Origin: Microstegium vimineum
Lineage: Eukaryota; Streptophyta; Magnoliopsida; Poales; Poaceae
Reading direction: 5' to 3'
Length of the DNA stretch: 64,000 nt
NCBI GenBank assembly: GCA_022036555.1
Contig: CM039129.1
Coordinates: 41,939,827 to 42,003,826, forward strand
The position numbers and the translations under genes are program-made. The notes beneath the pieces are model-generated. The model saw only the letters and a list, made by a program, of their open reading frames with translations. It had not been told where the DNA came from and ran no database searches. Shown piece by piece: positions 9,284-21,148 of this stretch. How positions within the stretch are numbered: position 1 is the stretch's first letter; every line of letters begins with the position of its first letter.

Positions 9284-12200
9284 TGTAACACCCTAAATTC
9301 TTGCATCTTTTCAAAATAAAATAAAAGAAATTGAAATGCATTTGTGTGGTCATTTTAAACCTAGGAAAAATTAAATAAGTTTTCACAAAAATAAAAGTTA
9401 TCACATTTAGAAACTCTTTTGTTGCATACATGCTGGTGCATAGAGTTTTGTTTTGTTTTGTTTATTTCATTTTCAAACTAGAATTTAAAAGTGGTGTTTG
9501 AAAATGATTTGGAAAATTGAAAGAAAAAAAAAACATTTTCCCCTCCTCCCTCTCTTGTTGCTATCTGGCCCGCAGGCCTGTTTCCCCCAGCCCAATTCCC
9601 TCCCCCTCTCTCGCTCTGTTGGGCCAGCAGTCCCCACAGGCCGGCCCACTTCCTCCTCCCACGTAGGCCGACGCGCCCACTCCCTCTCGGCGGCTGACAG
9701 TGGACCCCACCTGTCAGTTTCCCCTCTCTCCTTTCCTTCTTCTCCCTCCCGCTCCCTTTCCTTCCCAGCCTTCCCGCGCCGACGAACCTCTCGGCCGAAC
9801 TCGATTCGGAGTAGGGGATCTCCCCTTCCTTAGCCAGCGCGGTCCTGTGACGTGCCGGCCGAGCGCCGCCACCGGCCCTTCCTTCCCCCTCCTTCCCTCC
9901 TTTCCTTTCTTCCGCCGCCGTTTTCCGTCCCCGCGCAGACGCTTCCCTTCTCTGCCGATCACGGAATCCGAGCGGGATCTCCCTTTCCCTTCGCGGCTAG
10001 GCCTCTGTGCTATAAAAGCCGAAGCCCGCACCCTGCCGCCCTCACAACGCCCTCGCGGAGCACCCAGAGGCACAATCGCCGCTGCCCGCTTAGTACAGAG
10101 CCGCCGCCGTCGAATCCGCCGTCACCGAGCCTCTCCGCTCCATCCGCCTACTCCCCGAGCTTCGCAATCCGGTAAGGAGCACCCCCGGGAGCTCTCTCTC
10201 CCTTCCCAACCTCTCTGATGCACTGCCCCGTGCTTCCCGTTGCCGCCGAGCCGCTGTAACGCGTGGGCGCCTCGTTCCCGCGCACAATCAGTCCAACTAA
10301 CCCCGTAGTCGTCTTCGTCGTTCTCCCCTCTCCCGCCCTGACTTTTTCGCGTGGAGAATGGTGCACCGATGCCTCGGATCGCGTTGCGCCGCCGCACGCC
10401 GGCCATGGCGCCACCGCGTCTCTGTCCCCGGCCGCCGTGCGCCGCCCTGCCCCCCCTCTGTTTTAATCACAGCCGTTCTTTCGGGATCGGGTGGACCACA
10501 GCACCCCATACCCCTTCGGCCGCTGTTTTGCAAAAGAGACCTCGCCCTTTTCCAAGACTAAACCCGCAGTCCTAAGGCGTAATCTCTCTTTACGTTTTCT
10601 GTTCTGCAAAGCGTAATTCTTCTCGGTTTTGTTTTAATTCAAAATTAAATAAGAAATCCTATTTACAGAATTGCCACTCGATTTCAAATGTTTATAAAAT
10701 GCTCATTTTAACTCCGTTTTCATCCATTCAAATTGCGTTAGATTCGTATCGACGTAATCTACGTGTTAGTTAGTTCATAGTTCATGTTAGATAACTTTAA
10801 AATATATTTAATTGTTTAATCTCTTTTAAACTCTAGTTTAATCTATAAAACTTGTTTAATTCATATCTTCTTCGTTATACCTCCGTTTTTCGTGGTTCAA
10901 ACGTCTATGTGATCGTAGTGAGACGTAGATCAGTTTTATAAACTTTTAATCTTGTTTTATTGTGATTGGTGTACTGTTCTAATCTATAGCCTTTGTTTGC
11001 TTGCATGTTATGCCTCTGTGTGATTGCATGTGATGTGGTGATCGAGTACAGACGGTGAGCAGTACGTGGGTGACCAGGAAAACACTTTGAGCAGGATCAT
11101 TAGGAGCCCTTTGAGCAAGGCAAGTATTATATGGGATCTTCCTTGATGTCCTATTCATGATGTTTTCAACAAAATCATATGCACGTGTCTAATATTGTTA
11201 CCATAGAGTTTACCTAGAATTGGTTACCTTGATCCTTGAAATCCTATGGGTTACCGTTGCATGTGGGTAGTTATTGCTAGTGCTCCATTTAAATAAGCAT
11301 GATTCTTTAATCTTGATTAATGACTACATGAAATGATGAAGTAAAACTTGACTTTTTAGCAACATGGATTTAGGATCCTACCTGTCAGCAAAAGCGGGGA
11401 CATACAGTACAACCATGAGGGCTATATGGCTCTGGCTTTAGTTCAGTATTAGGGTCATTCTCTCGCATGCGGCAGTTCACGAAAGTTGTCATTGCCGAGC
11501 GGTTGCGGGTTGCGGCTGGAGTGGGGACCGCTGCGTGTGTGTACCATCCCGGGGCTCCCGTATACCCCTTGCCCGTGGATCCGTACTGTCTGTGGTATGT
11601 CAGCGAGCCCCTTTGAAAGACTTCATAGTGTTCCCTGCCCGCTCACCTCGGTAGTGTTAAGGGAGTCATGATCCCGGGCATTTGGGCAAATACGACTCAT
11701 GGGTAAAGTGTACAACCTCTGCAGAGTGTTAACAACTGGTATATCAGCCGTGCTCACGGTCACGAGCGGCCCGGAAAACTCACAGAATCTTTGGTTACTT
11801 GTTGTTTACTTTTATGAATCACTTTATCATGATATTATGTTACTTGTTCCGTTGTTTTCTTGATCATGCAACTTAATTGGGGGCTTAAGCATAACTTTGA
11901 TCTACCACCTATAAAGTTTCGTTACAAATTAAAATGCTTATCGCAGTAAACCAGTGTCATACTTTTTGAGCCTCATGAACCCCATATATACTTGTTGAGT
12001 ACGAAAGTACTTACGCTTGTTTCCTTTCTTTTCAATACGTGGATAAAAATCCCGGATGGGTACCAGATTATCAGAGTTATGAGGAGTATCCAGAGGACTA
12101 CTAGGTTTGGGGTCAACCAGTTGACGTCCCTGTGCTATGGAGCTTCGCGAGAGTTATCTTATATTTCCGTTGTTATGTAATAAACATTATTTGAATACTT

Positions 12201-12326
12201 GTTCGCTATGTAATAAACACTTGTGATGATACAATTTTGATAATTTGTCGGCTTATGTGTGTGACTGATCTCTGGGCACACATAAGGTTATAGCATCCTG
12301 TTTTGCCTTTAAAACTGGGTGTGACA
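9284..12326 (+). mobile_element. Solo LTR (3043 bp), Ty3-like, 5-bp target duplication
   Basis: Begins TGTAACACCCTAAATTC and ends GGGTGTGACA. The flanks are TTCAT at 9279-9283 and 12327-12331. Features in order: AT-rich start, a GC-rich U3 (9540-10580) with a TATA box TATAAAAG at 10011-10018, and an AT-rich transcribed part. It is homologous over much of its length to the LTR at 42277-45088 (for example AGCAACATGGA and GTTCATGAAAG-like blocks near 11360 and 11475). The long length suggests a Tekay/Del-type chromovirus; that assignment is inference. No gag or pol remains. Confidence 0.88.
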
Positions 12327-13062
12327 TTCATTGTCACACGTGTGGCTATGTGACACGGTTGGCTCCTCTTCCTTTTCTTCCCCAGCATGCAACATGGCAT
12401 CGGATACCGCATCACCAACCACTGGAGGATTTGTAGTGTAGGTTAGATTGAGAAAAAAAGTCATATATACAGTAAACTGATTGTCCACAATAGTCAGTAC
12501 TCATCAGTAGTACATGATTACAAAACTAGCACAAGTAGTATCAATTATTCCTTCATGATTATAATAACTTTCTTTTTGGTTGGATTATATATTTTTTTAT
12601 ATGTACATGTTGTCCATGTCCAGCGTTCTTCTGATCTTGCTTAATTTTGCAAGTCTTAATTAGGCAAACGTACTTCTTGCCTTCTGGGAGCCGGAAGGAT
12701 TAAATCCTATATTTGAGAATGAATTGAGCGCAAAAGGTTATCCTTCAAGTGCAGGATCGCCCTCAAAGTTCCCCTTCTTTCTCGACACCATACCCCCCGA
12801 AGCAGAGAATTGTGCGATTCATTGAAAAATATTTCGATTTTGATTGCTTTTAGTTTTCTTTTTCACTTGCTGTTCATGATCGGTCGTTCAGCGCATTCAG
12901 CATTTTAGGGTCACACACTGGCTGTCAGTCTTGTAGTCTTGTCCCATTCTGGGTCAGTTGAATAGGAAATCAAGTCCATTTCCCTCTTATAATTCACAAG
13001 GGGATGCTTGCAAACACGGCTATGAGTACATTTTATAGGAAACTTTTTCATGTGCCCGGTTC
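12327..13062. other. Continuation of P6 arm and spacer
   Basis: Resumes the P6 sequence after the LTR. No gene seen. From 13062 it passes into the region upstream of P7. Confidence 0.4.
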
Positions 13063-13234
13063 TATATATATCTGCTACTTATATCCTCACACCTACATAG
13101 TTGTCCATCACAGGTGGGATTGACACATTAACAAGAACGATAGTTCAGAAATTTCACAGCTAAAATAAGTTCTAGCACAGCGAAAATAATATGCTCTTTT
13201 GTGTATAGGTGTTGTAATAGTATAAACAGGCAAC

Positions 13235-13730
13235 ACTTGTAACACTAGTAGCTAGCAGTGAATGATGCAAGTCCCTGACTACACGCACACATATTTAGTG
13301 GCTATAGTAAAGGCATGAGATGTGTCAGGAAGTGAGCTCTACCACGATCTTGAGCTTCTTTGAGACGATGATCTATCTCATTACACACATACATGGTGTG
13401 TTGTTGTGTGATCATTATATTCACAACCATTAATTAGCACACCCTTGGAACGAACAAGTGACTGAAACAGGGACATTGATCAATGGATCCAATGGCACAT
13501 TGTCTGATATGATAACTGACGACAATTAGCCACTAGAGTGTATGTGATCTGTTTTGTTTTATTGGTTACATGCTTTAGGTTACGCACAGGCTCAAATTAA
13601 ATGTCCACGACTATATCTACTCGATGTATATTATCCTTGAAGCCATTCATTATTATATCAAAAAAAAAAGGAAAGCAAGCAGTTATGTAGCCTGATTCGT
13701 TTTCACAGTACTCTAGCCTTCCTTTGGGTC
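13235..13730 (+). ncRNA. P7: 21-PHAS precursor
   Basis: Site 13310-13331, preceded by ATTTAGTGGCTATAGTAA and GCAAGTCCCTGACTACAC. It differs from consensus at positions 1, 12, 14 and 15 and is followed by GTGAGCTCTACCA. Nearest TATA-like elements are TATAAACA at 13221-13228 and TATATATA at about 13063-13071; the first fits the leader CAACACTTG better. Position 12 is changed, so cutting may be weak. Confidence 0.65.
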
Positions 13731-13731
13731 C

Positions 13732-13739
13732 TATATATA
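13732..13739 (+). promoter_or_regulatory. P8 TATA box
   Basis: CCTATATATAC, then leader AACATGCAATACCCTTCCATCCAG. The next site lies 154 bp downstream of the box. Confidence 0.65.
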
Positions 13740-13764
13740 CAAACATGCAATACCCTTCCATCCA

Positions 13765-14317
13765 GAAACCACTACTCATGCATCCTGTAGACGAAGGAAA
13801 AATCGATACAACGAAGAAGCAATGCTTAAAAGAGGAAATCCTAACCTATCGAGGCTATATATTATACTATACTATGCGTATACAGTAGGTATGAGAGGTG
13901 CAAGGAAATCTCAACAAATTCATATTTTCCGCGTGAGCGCACAGCCTCCTTATAGCAGCTAGCACGCCCAACTTTGTCTACATAGTCTGCTTCCCAAAGC
14001 CAGCAGCTCCGAGAGCTAGTGTAGCAACTTTGTGGTATGGCATGCGTGGTACTGTTGCTGCGCAAGGAAGCTAGCGGTGCATGCATGTGTCAGCATGTGG
14101 TTTGGCACTATATATATGTCTGTGTATCGATCTCTAGCTAGCTTAGCTTGCAGAATAGCCTGCCTCGTTTTTTTTACATATATAGCTATAAAAAAGTACG
14201 TAGAAATGGTCTGAAACAGGAATAATAATACTGTAAATACAAACTTAAGAGATGAACTACTCCGCCGCTAGCTAGTGGGTTCTAGCAATCCTTCAAATCA
14301 AACGCATGCAAGTGTTG
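13765..14317 (+). ncRNA. P8: 21-PHAS precursor, arm subfamily with P2 and P10
   Basis: Site 13886-13907 with changes at 5, 14, 15 and 17. The arm begins ATCTCAACAAATTCATATT and shares with P10 the stretch AGTCTGCTTC, then CCAGCAGC, GAGAGCT and GTGTAG/TGTAGT up to about 14050, so phasiRNAs from the two arms would be related. Leader contains GACGAAG and CGAAGAAGCAATGC. Cut predicted before 13898. Confidence 0.7.
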
Positions 14318-14371
14318 ATATCCGGGCATGCCAGGTCCTGATTTTGTGTCTGCCCTCATCCTTCCTTTCCC

Positions 14372-14378
14372 ATATATA
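14372..14378 (+). promoter_or_regulatory. P9 TATA box
   Basis: CCCATATATACATATAATATCC followed by the leader CAGACACAACCCCTTCC; the site follows 107 bp after the box. Confidence 0.5.
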
Positions 14379-14404
14379 CATATAATATCCCAGACACAAC
14401 CCCT

Positions 14405-14910
14405 TCCAGCTAGCTTAATATATACAGCCAACATTGTCATAGAGAAAAGTCCCCTAGTATATACGCACATCTTTAGTATAGGTATGAGAGGTACCTGGAA
14501 CTCAGGTCTCAGCAAGTTGTGGGAATGGTGCACGCGGGAAGGAAAAATCTCTGGTCCATGACCACAATACACATATCCAGCCTTTTCCACAGACAAAACT
14601 TAATTTGTAGTTGACAACATTATCGTTTGAGATGGTTTACATGTTCAAATATTCAATATAAGGTATGTGATCAGATTTGAGATGATTAGGAATAATGTTG
14701 AATATAAACAAAGAAAATGTCAACGTGGTTGTAATCAATAGGATCTACAACTTTGTGGTACAACCTTTTCTTTTAAGATCATTTAGTGTTAAATGTACAA
14801 TATAAGGTTCGAAGTAGTGTAAATAAGCTGCAAATAAGCAAAATTGTGTGGGCTAGATTCTTTGTTGGGTTGAAGAGCAATTATCTCAGTATAGTCCATA
14901 TGGTGTGTGT
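14405..14910 (+). ncRNA. P9: 21-PHAS precursor, arm subfamily with P11
   Basis: Site 14479-14500 (changes at 5 and 14) followed by CTCAGGTCTCAGCA. The arm shares with P11 the segments GGTCCATGACCACAATACAC and CCTTTTCCACAGACAAA (14548-14598). Cut predicted before 14491. From about 14700 the sequence changes to an old CACTA-like relic, so true arm length is uncertain. Confidence 0.75.
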
Positions 14911-15371
14911 GCAAAACTTGAGGTGCGTGCACTGCCTTGCAATCACGCCACATAGCAATAGTTATGAAGTTTTCAGATCCTTTGAGAAGATCGGCCCTCA
15001 ACTACTAGTCACACGCGATCCGTACATGTGTGCACATCATCATCTCGAATTCAAAATGTTCGTAACTATAAAGTTTTTTTAAACTCTACAATTTTGATAG
15101 AAATTTTTAAATTGATGCAACCTCATATGAAAAATATGATACTTTTTTGTACAAAATAGCCTATGACGATTTAAGTCATGAATCGACAGCGATAGACCAT
15201 CTATTAGTACTGACTCTGTCGGTAGAAGCCATGAACCAACAGTGATCTACTATATATATACCTGTCGGTTGCAAGGAAGCTATACAGGTAGTGATAGTCC
15301 AACAATATAATGCTAATGTTATGTATGCTAGCGGTAGAATCTGGCCCATGTTGCATTATCAATAGTTGTAG
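14700..15371. mobile_element. Decayed CACTA-type relic
   Basis: Contains weak subterminal-repeat units such as CTGTCGGTAGAAGCC and AACCAACAGTGATC (15215-15250) and CTGTCGGTTGC (15262-15272), and interior filler (ACAACTTTGTGG, AACTATAAAGTTTT) like that of the CACTA element at 47821. No terminal repeats found. Confidence 0.45.
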
Positions 15372-16170
15372 TGTTGACATCGTTTTTTGTACGAGTCAAT
15401 ATTGAGCCAAGTGTATTGATCGGTAAAGAGATAAAAATTGTTCCTCATCAGCATCAAGGTGCTATCGGTTTAATTACCGATAGAAGCAGAAGAATCTACC
15501 GATGGTGAGTGTGATGGAAGAAGCGTCAAAGAGGAAAGAAGATATGTTTTGCCGATAAGAAGGAATTACCGATGGATACAGGTTGATGTGGCTGACGTCA
15601 GCAGGAAGTTGCCGATGGCAATAGAAGGAAGTTGCAGATTGAAGGAATCTGCCGATGGAAAGTTTCATCATAGGGAAGACAGATAAAGAAACTGACGATT
15701 TTTATGCTAGTATTATTGTTTTAGTTTGAGTCCGACTCTTGTACGAGTCGTTTTATTTCCTTAAAAATAGGAGTTTTGTTTAGTATGAGTCGTGTCCATA
15801 TATAACTCGTTTTACCGGAGTATAAATATGTACCTAGGGCTTGTATGAAGAAGAATACTCAATACAATCAAACAAATCTATTATTTTTGTCTTACTTTTC
15901 AGCATCTACATTTTTCGTATTAGTTATAGTTTATCTACGAGTTCTTACGATCTCGACGGGCTGCATCTACAAGATCTCCGTCTACCTCGCGAGTTTCGCT
16001 TCTTGAGCAATCTGAGCCTTGACGTCCGGGCGCATCGTTGTCGTCTCGTTCATCGTTGTTCTAGTTATCGTCCTTGTTGATTAACTGGTCAAATCAACTG
16101 GCACACCTTGAAAATCGAGTTCGGGTATAACCCCGAGGTGTTCGCAGATCCGACGCTTTTTGTGTCAACA
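15372..16170 (+). mobile_element. Solo LTR (799 bp) with 5-bp target duplication
   Basis: Perfect 8-bp ends TGTTGACA ... TGTCAACA, flanked by TGTAG at 15367-15371 and 16171-16175. A TATA box (GTATAAATATG near 15819) lies upstream of a predicted start about 30 bp later. No internal region. Superfamily uncertain (Ty3 or Copia). Confidence 0.92.
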
Positions 16171-16345
16171 TGTAGGGACCGCCGGCTCGTTAATTATTAG
16201 TGACGGGACCATATCAAGGACAAACATAGCATAAATATAATTAAACAAGCTCACGATCAGGGGCAGCCTAATCATTACTCACTTGACAAGAAGAAACTAG
16301 CTTAATTCATTTTTGTGCCCTCTCGCCTGCCTGGTTCCAGTCTCC

Positions 16346-16354
16346 TATATATAT
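16346..16354 (+). promoter_or_regulatory. P10 TATA box
   Basis: TCTCCTATATATATGCACACACCCATCCACAC-type arrangement: TATA box, then the shared CACAC...CATCCA leader start. Confidence 0.7.
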
Positions 16355-16379
16355 GCACACACCCATCCACACTCGATCA

Positions 16380-16921
16380 GCTATAGCTCTTCATGCATAT
16401 AAAGGACAGATAGAGATAGCAGTTTAGCCTTGCAAATGAGACCTATCCCAGTCCTATTCATATCTAGTTGGCTATATAATAGACTATAGTAGGCATGAGA
16501 AGCATCCGGAACTCAACAAATTCTTTTTTGCCATTTGAGCGCCGTTTCCAGATAAAAATACGTGCTCCATTTCAGAATGAGTCTGCTTCTGACGGCTAGC
16601 AGCATGGAGAGCTGCTGTAGTTTGGTGCATGACATGGCTTGCATCGTGCTGTGCTAGCTGTACGTCCCTACATGTTTTTACATATGTTCCTAGATATATA
16701 TATATGTTAATCGATCGACATTGATTTTATTATCTTAATTACTTGAAAGCTGTGTATATATGGTATGCAGAATGTTCCAAACATATATATGACCATATAA
16801 CCACGTACTGATCTCTACTACCTGAATTTGTAGCTGGTTGTTGTTGCCACCTTATTTTGTCTTCTTCTGTCGACCTTACTAGTTTCATTCGAATATATAG
16901 TGCTTACCATCGTTCTTCCAG
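16380..16921 (+). ncRNA. P10: 21-PHAS precursor
   Basis: Site 16490-16511 differs only at position 12 (G to A), which faces miRNA nucleotide 11. Leader: GCAAATGAGACCTATCCCAG, then TAGTTGGCTATATAATAG. The arm begins CTCAACAAATTCTTTTTTGCC and is homologous to P8 and more distantly to P2. Cut predicted before 16502 if position 12 is tolerated. Confidence 0.75.
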
Positions 16922-17394
16922 AACCTCATATCTAGATAATATTACTAGTAGCCAATAAGACTGTCAATTTTGTTTCGAGTTAACAATATGAAGTGAGGTG
17001 AGCTCTCAAATTCACCTGTTCCTGATATGGTCCTCTTAATCTATGCTCGGTCGTGCATCTATAGTGATTCCCGACATTCGAGTTCTTCTTCTTGCTCTAC
17101 GCCTCTTCTTATTCTTCCTAGAACCATCTTCTCCTCCCTCGTAAGAACTGCTTCAGACGACACCCCAGCCTCAGCCGCTATGACCCCTAGCCACAGGCAC
17201 ACCACCAATCTGAATCGGAGGACTCGTCCACCACCGTGTGCCTGCTCTGTGTTGGCCTCACCATAACATTGGTGACTAGCGAAGTCCCGCCGACGGACAC
17301 ATGTACTGCCTGTGCCAACTTTCCTCTTCCCTCGATATCGTAATCTATGCGGACCCATTGTCCCTCCTGCATGGTTTTGGATTTCGGTTACACA
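16922..17394. other. Spacer after P10
   Basis: No recognised gene. Open frames on both strands of 60 to 99 residues overlap each other and match nothing I know. Confidence 0.35.
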
Positions 17395-17610
17395 AAAAAT
17401 ATCAGAGGGGGCCAGTAAAACCGGTAGGCCGATTTTCGGCCAGTTTCCGTTGGTTTTCGGGTCAAAATAGTTTAAAATTTAGCCAAAATTCGATCAATTT
17501 TTTTTAAAAAAATACGATAGCGGCAAAACTGGTTGAAAACCAGTCAATACCGTCTAGACCGGTAGGACCGGTTTTCGCCAGTTTTCGGCCGATATTGAAA
17601 ACCCTGCCCT
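17395..17610. repeat. Dispersed repeat rich in CCGGT/TTTTCGG
   Basis: Contains repeated AAACCGGTAGGCCGATTTTCGG-like and ACCGGTAGGACCGGTTTTCG-like strings on either side of an AT-rich centre (17465-17520). The arrangement resembles a non-autonomous repeat seen in many grasses; classification unknown. Confidence 0.45.
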
Positions 17611-18174
17611 CCTGTCAACTGCACCCATCGATGTCCCCTGTCGCCGGCCTCGCTCAACGTCGGTCAAACCGAGCACTACCCGTGGTCTAGCTGCCCCATA
17701 GACCTCTCCTAAGCCAGAACCGCACAAGAGGTCCCTGCCGTCATCGAGAAACCCTAACTTGTGCAGCTGCCGAGATGAAGATGACATTGACGAGGAAGAT
17801 GATGTGCGTTGCAGATTGCAACCACGCGTAGACAACTGTTTCATTTGGAGCTTTTCCACAATAAACCCCAAAAGCGAGTGCTATCTTCTAATGTGGATTT
17901 CACTTCACATCTCGCTTTTGTACTCACAACCATTCGATAGTACTCGTTCTTTCTTACTCAACGTGACGCTTATAAACTTTGCATGATTGCAAAACATTTT
18001 TTAACTCCAATCCAGTACGATCTATATCTGGACTAGACTTCTGTCAAAACATCCTTGATACATAACATATGTCAGGGTAAGTTTGTTCTGGTTCACTAAT
18101 CAAGCTCCTAATAACTTAAGCATATGGAACCATGTACTTTTGATTGATCTCATATCGGTTCCATAATATATCTT
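17611..18174. other. Spacer
   Basis: GC-moderate sequence up to about 17870, then AT-rich. No gene recognised. Confidence 0.3.
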
Positions 18175-18310
18175 ATCCTTATTTTCATGTCTCTACTGCA
18201 GTGTATTCACTGTAACAATAGAGAAAAAAATAGGAATTTATTTAGCTAATAGTGGTCTTCTTCAGCTCCATCTTGTTCCAGAAAATAAATTACAGAATGG
18301 CGTACTTACA
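18175..18310 (+). promoter_or_regulatory. Orphan type B upstream block
   Basis: TTATTTTCATGTCTCTACTG, then TAGCTAATAGTGGTCTTCTTC and AGCTCCATCTTGTTCCAG match the region upstream of P12 and P15, but no miR2118-like site follows before P11. Either the unit behind it was deleted or it lies too far diverged. Confidence 0.5.
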
Positions 18311-18689
18311 GACAGGGGCAACCAATCCGCGTCACAGGTCCAATCCCACGGACCCAATTTTTTTTGGCCAAGTAATAATCATAATCGTTTAACTGTAATA
18401 CACATTTTGGTTGCAGCCAATCTGTAAAAGTAAATGCAGAGAAAAAAAAAGGTTCATAGGAAAGACCCCCCTTCCTTAAAAAAATAGATAAGTTAATAAC
18501 AGGAATTCAATTATATTACGCGTGGTACTGAGATTGCATTGTCCAGCAAAGCTGAAACTAAAAGAAAATTCAATTATATAAACAAAAGTTGATATTGTTA
18601 ATTATGGTTCATTATTGTCCACTGACCGCAACATAAAAAGTATATGTACACGTCCTGAACCACATGCATGGATGATAGCCCAGGACCTC

Positions 18690-18935
18690 GCCCTCTTCAA
18701 TTTGTCATCATCTTTGTCATAAAAGGAGATATGGTTATCAATGTTTTCATCCTCGGCTTGCAGAAAACGTATTTTTGGAGTTTTTGTGGGTCCATCTATT
18801 ACATTTTTTATCTGACCATCACGTGTTGGCAGAGCAGGAACAAGCTCGATTGATCGCATGCAGCTCCTGTTATTAGCTTATAAAAAGGAACACAGTAGCT
18901 TCGTTCAGCTGCAAGACATACAAAAACATCCAACT
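18690..18935 (+). promoter_or_regulatory. P11 upstream region, promoter type A
   Basis: CTTCAATTTGTCATCATCTT (18697), GGAGTTTTTGTGGG (18777) and GCAGCTCCTGTTATTAGCTTATAAAAAGG-like box (18860-18888) match the regions upstream of P16, P17, P20 and P22. The TATA position is degraded to GACATACAAAAACATCCAAC (18915-18934), so promoter strength is doubtful. Confidence 0.55.
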
Positions 18936-18949
18936 GATCGATACCGGCA

Positions 18950-19510
18950 CATGCAAAGAAGCAATAATCCTTGCAGCTCGATCAGATATACATTCGGTTT
19001 GCGTAAGAGCGCCATATATATATATATATATATAAATAAATCTATATATATGCACATCTTGTGCCTATATTTTTAGTATAGGTATGCGAGGCACCAAGAA
19101 CTCAGGTCTCACCATGAGTCCAAGACACCCGATTTGTGCACAGACAGGGTACGTGAAACTCCAGTCCATGACCTCAATACACCATCAAGGCTTTTGCACA
19201 GACAAATAAAATGGTTCATCACAACACCGGAGCTTTGAGCTCCGCATCAAAGAACCTATATATAAAGACAAAAGACCTCATATACGCGAATGATGGCCGA
19301 AGGCCAATAACAAGAACCACTGAGCTCATCATCGACGCGTTGTCTTTGGTGCTCGCTTAATCCGCTTGCGCTACGGCTGCTGCTCGCTAGATCCGTGCCA
19401 CCGGCCTTATCTGATTCCACATCGTCGCCATCAATCGATTCCACATTGTCACCAGCTTCGACAGGTGCGAAGTGGCCAAAGGGCAACCATCAAGGCCAAA
19501 GCTTCCAGAG
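18950..19510 (+). ncRNA. P11: 21-PHAS precursor
   Basis: Site 19079-19100 with changes at 5, 9 and 19, followed by CTCAGGTCTCACCA. Leader has CACATGCAAAGAAGCAATAATCC, then a (TA)n tract at 19013-19034. Arm homologous to P9 (GTCCATGACCTCAATACACC near 19163). Cut predicted before 19091. Confidence 0.7.
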
Positions 19511-19830
19511 ACATTGGGCTGCTAAAGATCTTTGAATCATCGGTGGGTGCAAGGTCACCAAAGACTCCCCAGAAGCTTCATGTGACATGGAGTTATATAT
19601 TGAAGACTCCTAGGGAGCTTAGGAGGAGGCAGGCTTGGAGACCGAAGCTCGGGAGCTGCAAATATGGCGACGAGGTCTGGTACGCTGGAAACATCAAAGA
19701 GGGCCATCGAGACCATGGATGCCCATCTAGTAAGGCGGTTCACCTGGGGAGATTACCCTTTGTAACCCTATGACTATAACGCTAAAAATCTCGAGAATAT
19801 ATCTAGTAGTTACAGGGTATTCTTGGTATC
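19511..19830. other. LTR-like or unknown sequence left of the CACTA insert
   Basis: Contains TACCCTTTGTAACCCTATGAC (19755-19775) and continues after the insert with GTGCACAAATGTAACGG (20542-20558), which looks like part of an LTR. No ends found. Confidence 0.3.
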
Positions 19831-19850
19831 CACTAGTAGAGAAATCAGCT

Positions 19851-20108
19851 GTAGTTCCGATTGGGAACACCTTTTAGTCCTGGTTTCCCAACCTGGACTA
19901 CGATTCCGGGACTAAAGGTGATATTTTTAGTCTCGGTTGACCACAACCGGGACTAAAGGTCCCCTCCAGCAAAAAAGTTGTAGTCCCGATTGGGAACACC
20001 TTTTAGTCCCGGTTTTCCAACCTGGACTACGGTTCCGGGACTAAAGGTGATATTCTTTAGTCTCGGTTGACCAGAACCGGGACTAAAGGTCCCCTCCAGC
20101 AAAAAAAT
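19851..20108. repeat. Tandem repeat, 2 x 129 bp
   Basis: Unit from GTAGTTCCGATTGGGAACAC to CCCTCCAGCAAAAAA, repeated once with a few changes. Confidence 0.9.
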
Positions 20109-20137
20109 AAAATAATCCTTACCACACTACGCTCTAC

Positions 20138-20192
20138 GAGATTTGAACTCAAGACCTCATGCACCGCCTCACGTGTGACTTACCACCCCATC
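20138..20192 (-). other. tRNA-like A/B-box segment inside CACTA element
   Basis: On minus: GATGGGGTGGTAAGTCAC (A-box-like), then GAGTTCAAATCTCGTAGAG (B-box-like). The same type of segment occurs in the other CACTA element at 48787-48840. Not a foldable complete tRNA by eye. Confidence 0.5.
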
Positions 20193-21093
20193 TATGCAAC
20201 ACATCTGACAATAGATGAGACTCTTTCCTTTTGAACCCACATACCGAGGGACCTTTAGTCCCGGTTCGTAACACCAACTGGGACTAAAGGGTCTACCTTT
20301 AGTCCGAGTTGGTATTACCAACCGGGACTAAAGGTGGGAATAAACAATCCCACCTGCAAAAGGCTGTTGTACTAGGCTTTGAGCAAGGGATTTTAGTCCC
20401 GGTTGGTATTACCAACCGGGATTAAAGGTCTCTTTAGTCCCGGCCGCAAAAAAATGTCGAGGCTAAAGCAAAATTGACATATCGTTCAAAGGGATGTTCT
20501 CTACTAGTGATCGTAAAGCCACCTACTTGTAAACTAATTGGGTGCACAAATGTAACGGTGAAATAGAGATTAAATTTTCTCACCTACTTCTTTGTGCATT
20601 GTTTGACTATCCTGAAACAACCCTGATTTCCACGAAGGGAAATCCGCAGATTCACAGTGTAATAAAACAGATTGCATGAACAATCCACAATATTACCCAG
20701 ATTTCAATCGAATATCATTACCAAACTTCGAGTACAAGAGGGTAATAGAAGGGTTTACATTAATTATTACATCGCCACACTGGCGGAAATCACACTGGAA
20801 TCAATCAAAGTAGCAACGCGGGCGAAGCGCCGGGATCCTCTCCAAGCCTGAGGCTAAGCACGAGACACCTAATCCTCGAAGCCATCACCACCAACTTCTG
20901 GGTCTGAGTCGTTACCTGTTTAAAATGTCTATCAGTACGAATTGTACTGGTGCCACATTCCCACCAATGACATATTTGTGGAATTGGATGCAACAGGGTA
21001 TATCAAAAGACCTATCTTTGGCTGTTGGCTTCCTATGCAAGATTCATTAATTACTTCAGTAGTATAAGCCATTGTTTAGTTGTCCAAATTCAT

Positions 21094-21148
21094 ATTCCAT
21101 CCATCCATTCCAATCCATTCCAATCCATTCCATACCATTCCCATCCCA
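21094..21148. repeat. ATTCC-type microsatellite
   Basis: Imperfect repeats of CCATTCCAAT inside the minus-strand LTR. Confidence 0.85.

Larger units (their letters stand above)
19831..20509. mobile_element. Non-autonomous CACTA element (679 bp), TSD ATC
   Basis: Terminal inverted repeats CACTAGTAGAGAA and TTCTCTACTAGTG, flanked by ATC at 19828-19830 and 20510-20512. Subterminal motif TTTAGTCCCGGTTG/CAACCGGGACTAAAGG is present many times on both strands. It has no coding capacity. Inside are a 2 x 129-bp tandem repeat and a tRNA-like A/B-box segment on minus (20138-20192). Confidence 0.92.

Noticed and set aside
9498..10575. Long proline/serine/arginine-rich frames in several phases on both strands
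   Set aside because: They lie in the GC-rich U3 of a solo LTR; the other LTR copy does not preserve them.
19511..20612. Complete LTR element around the small CACTA insert
   Set aside because: LTR-like strings are present, but I could not identify matching ends or a target duplication.
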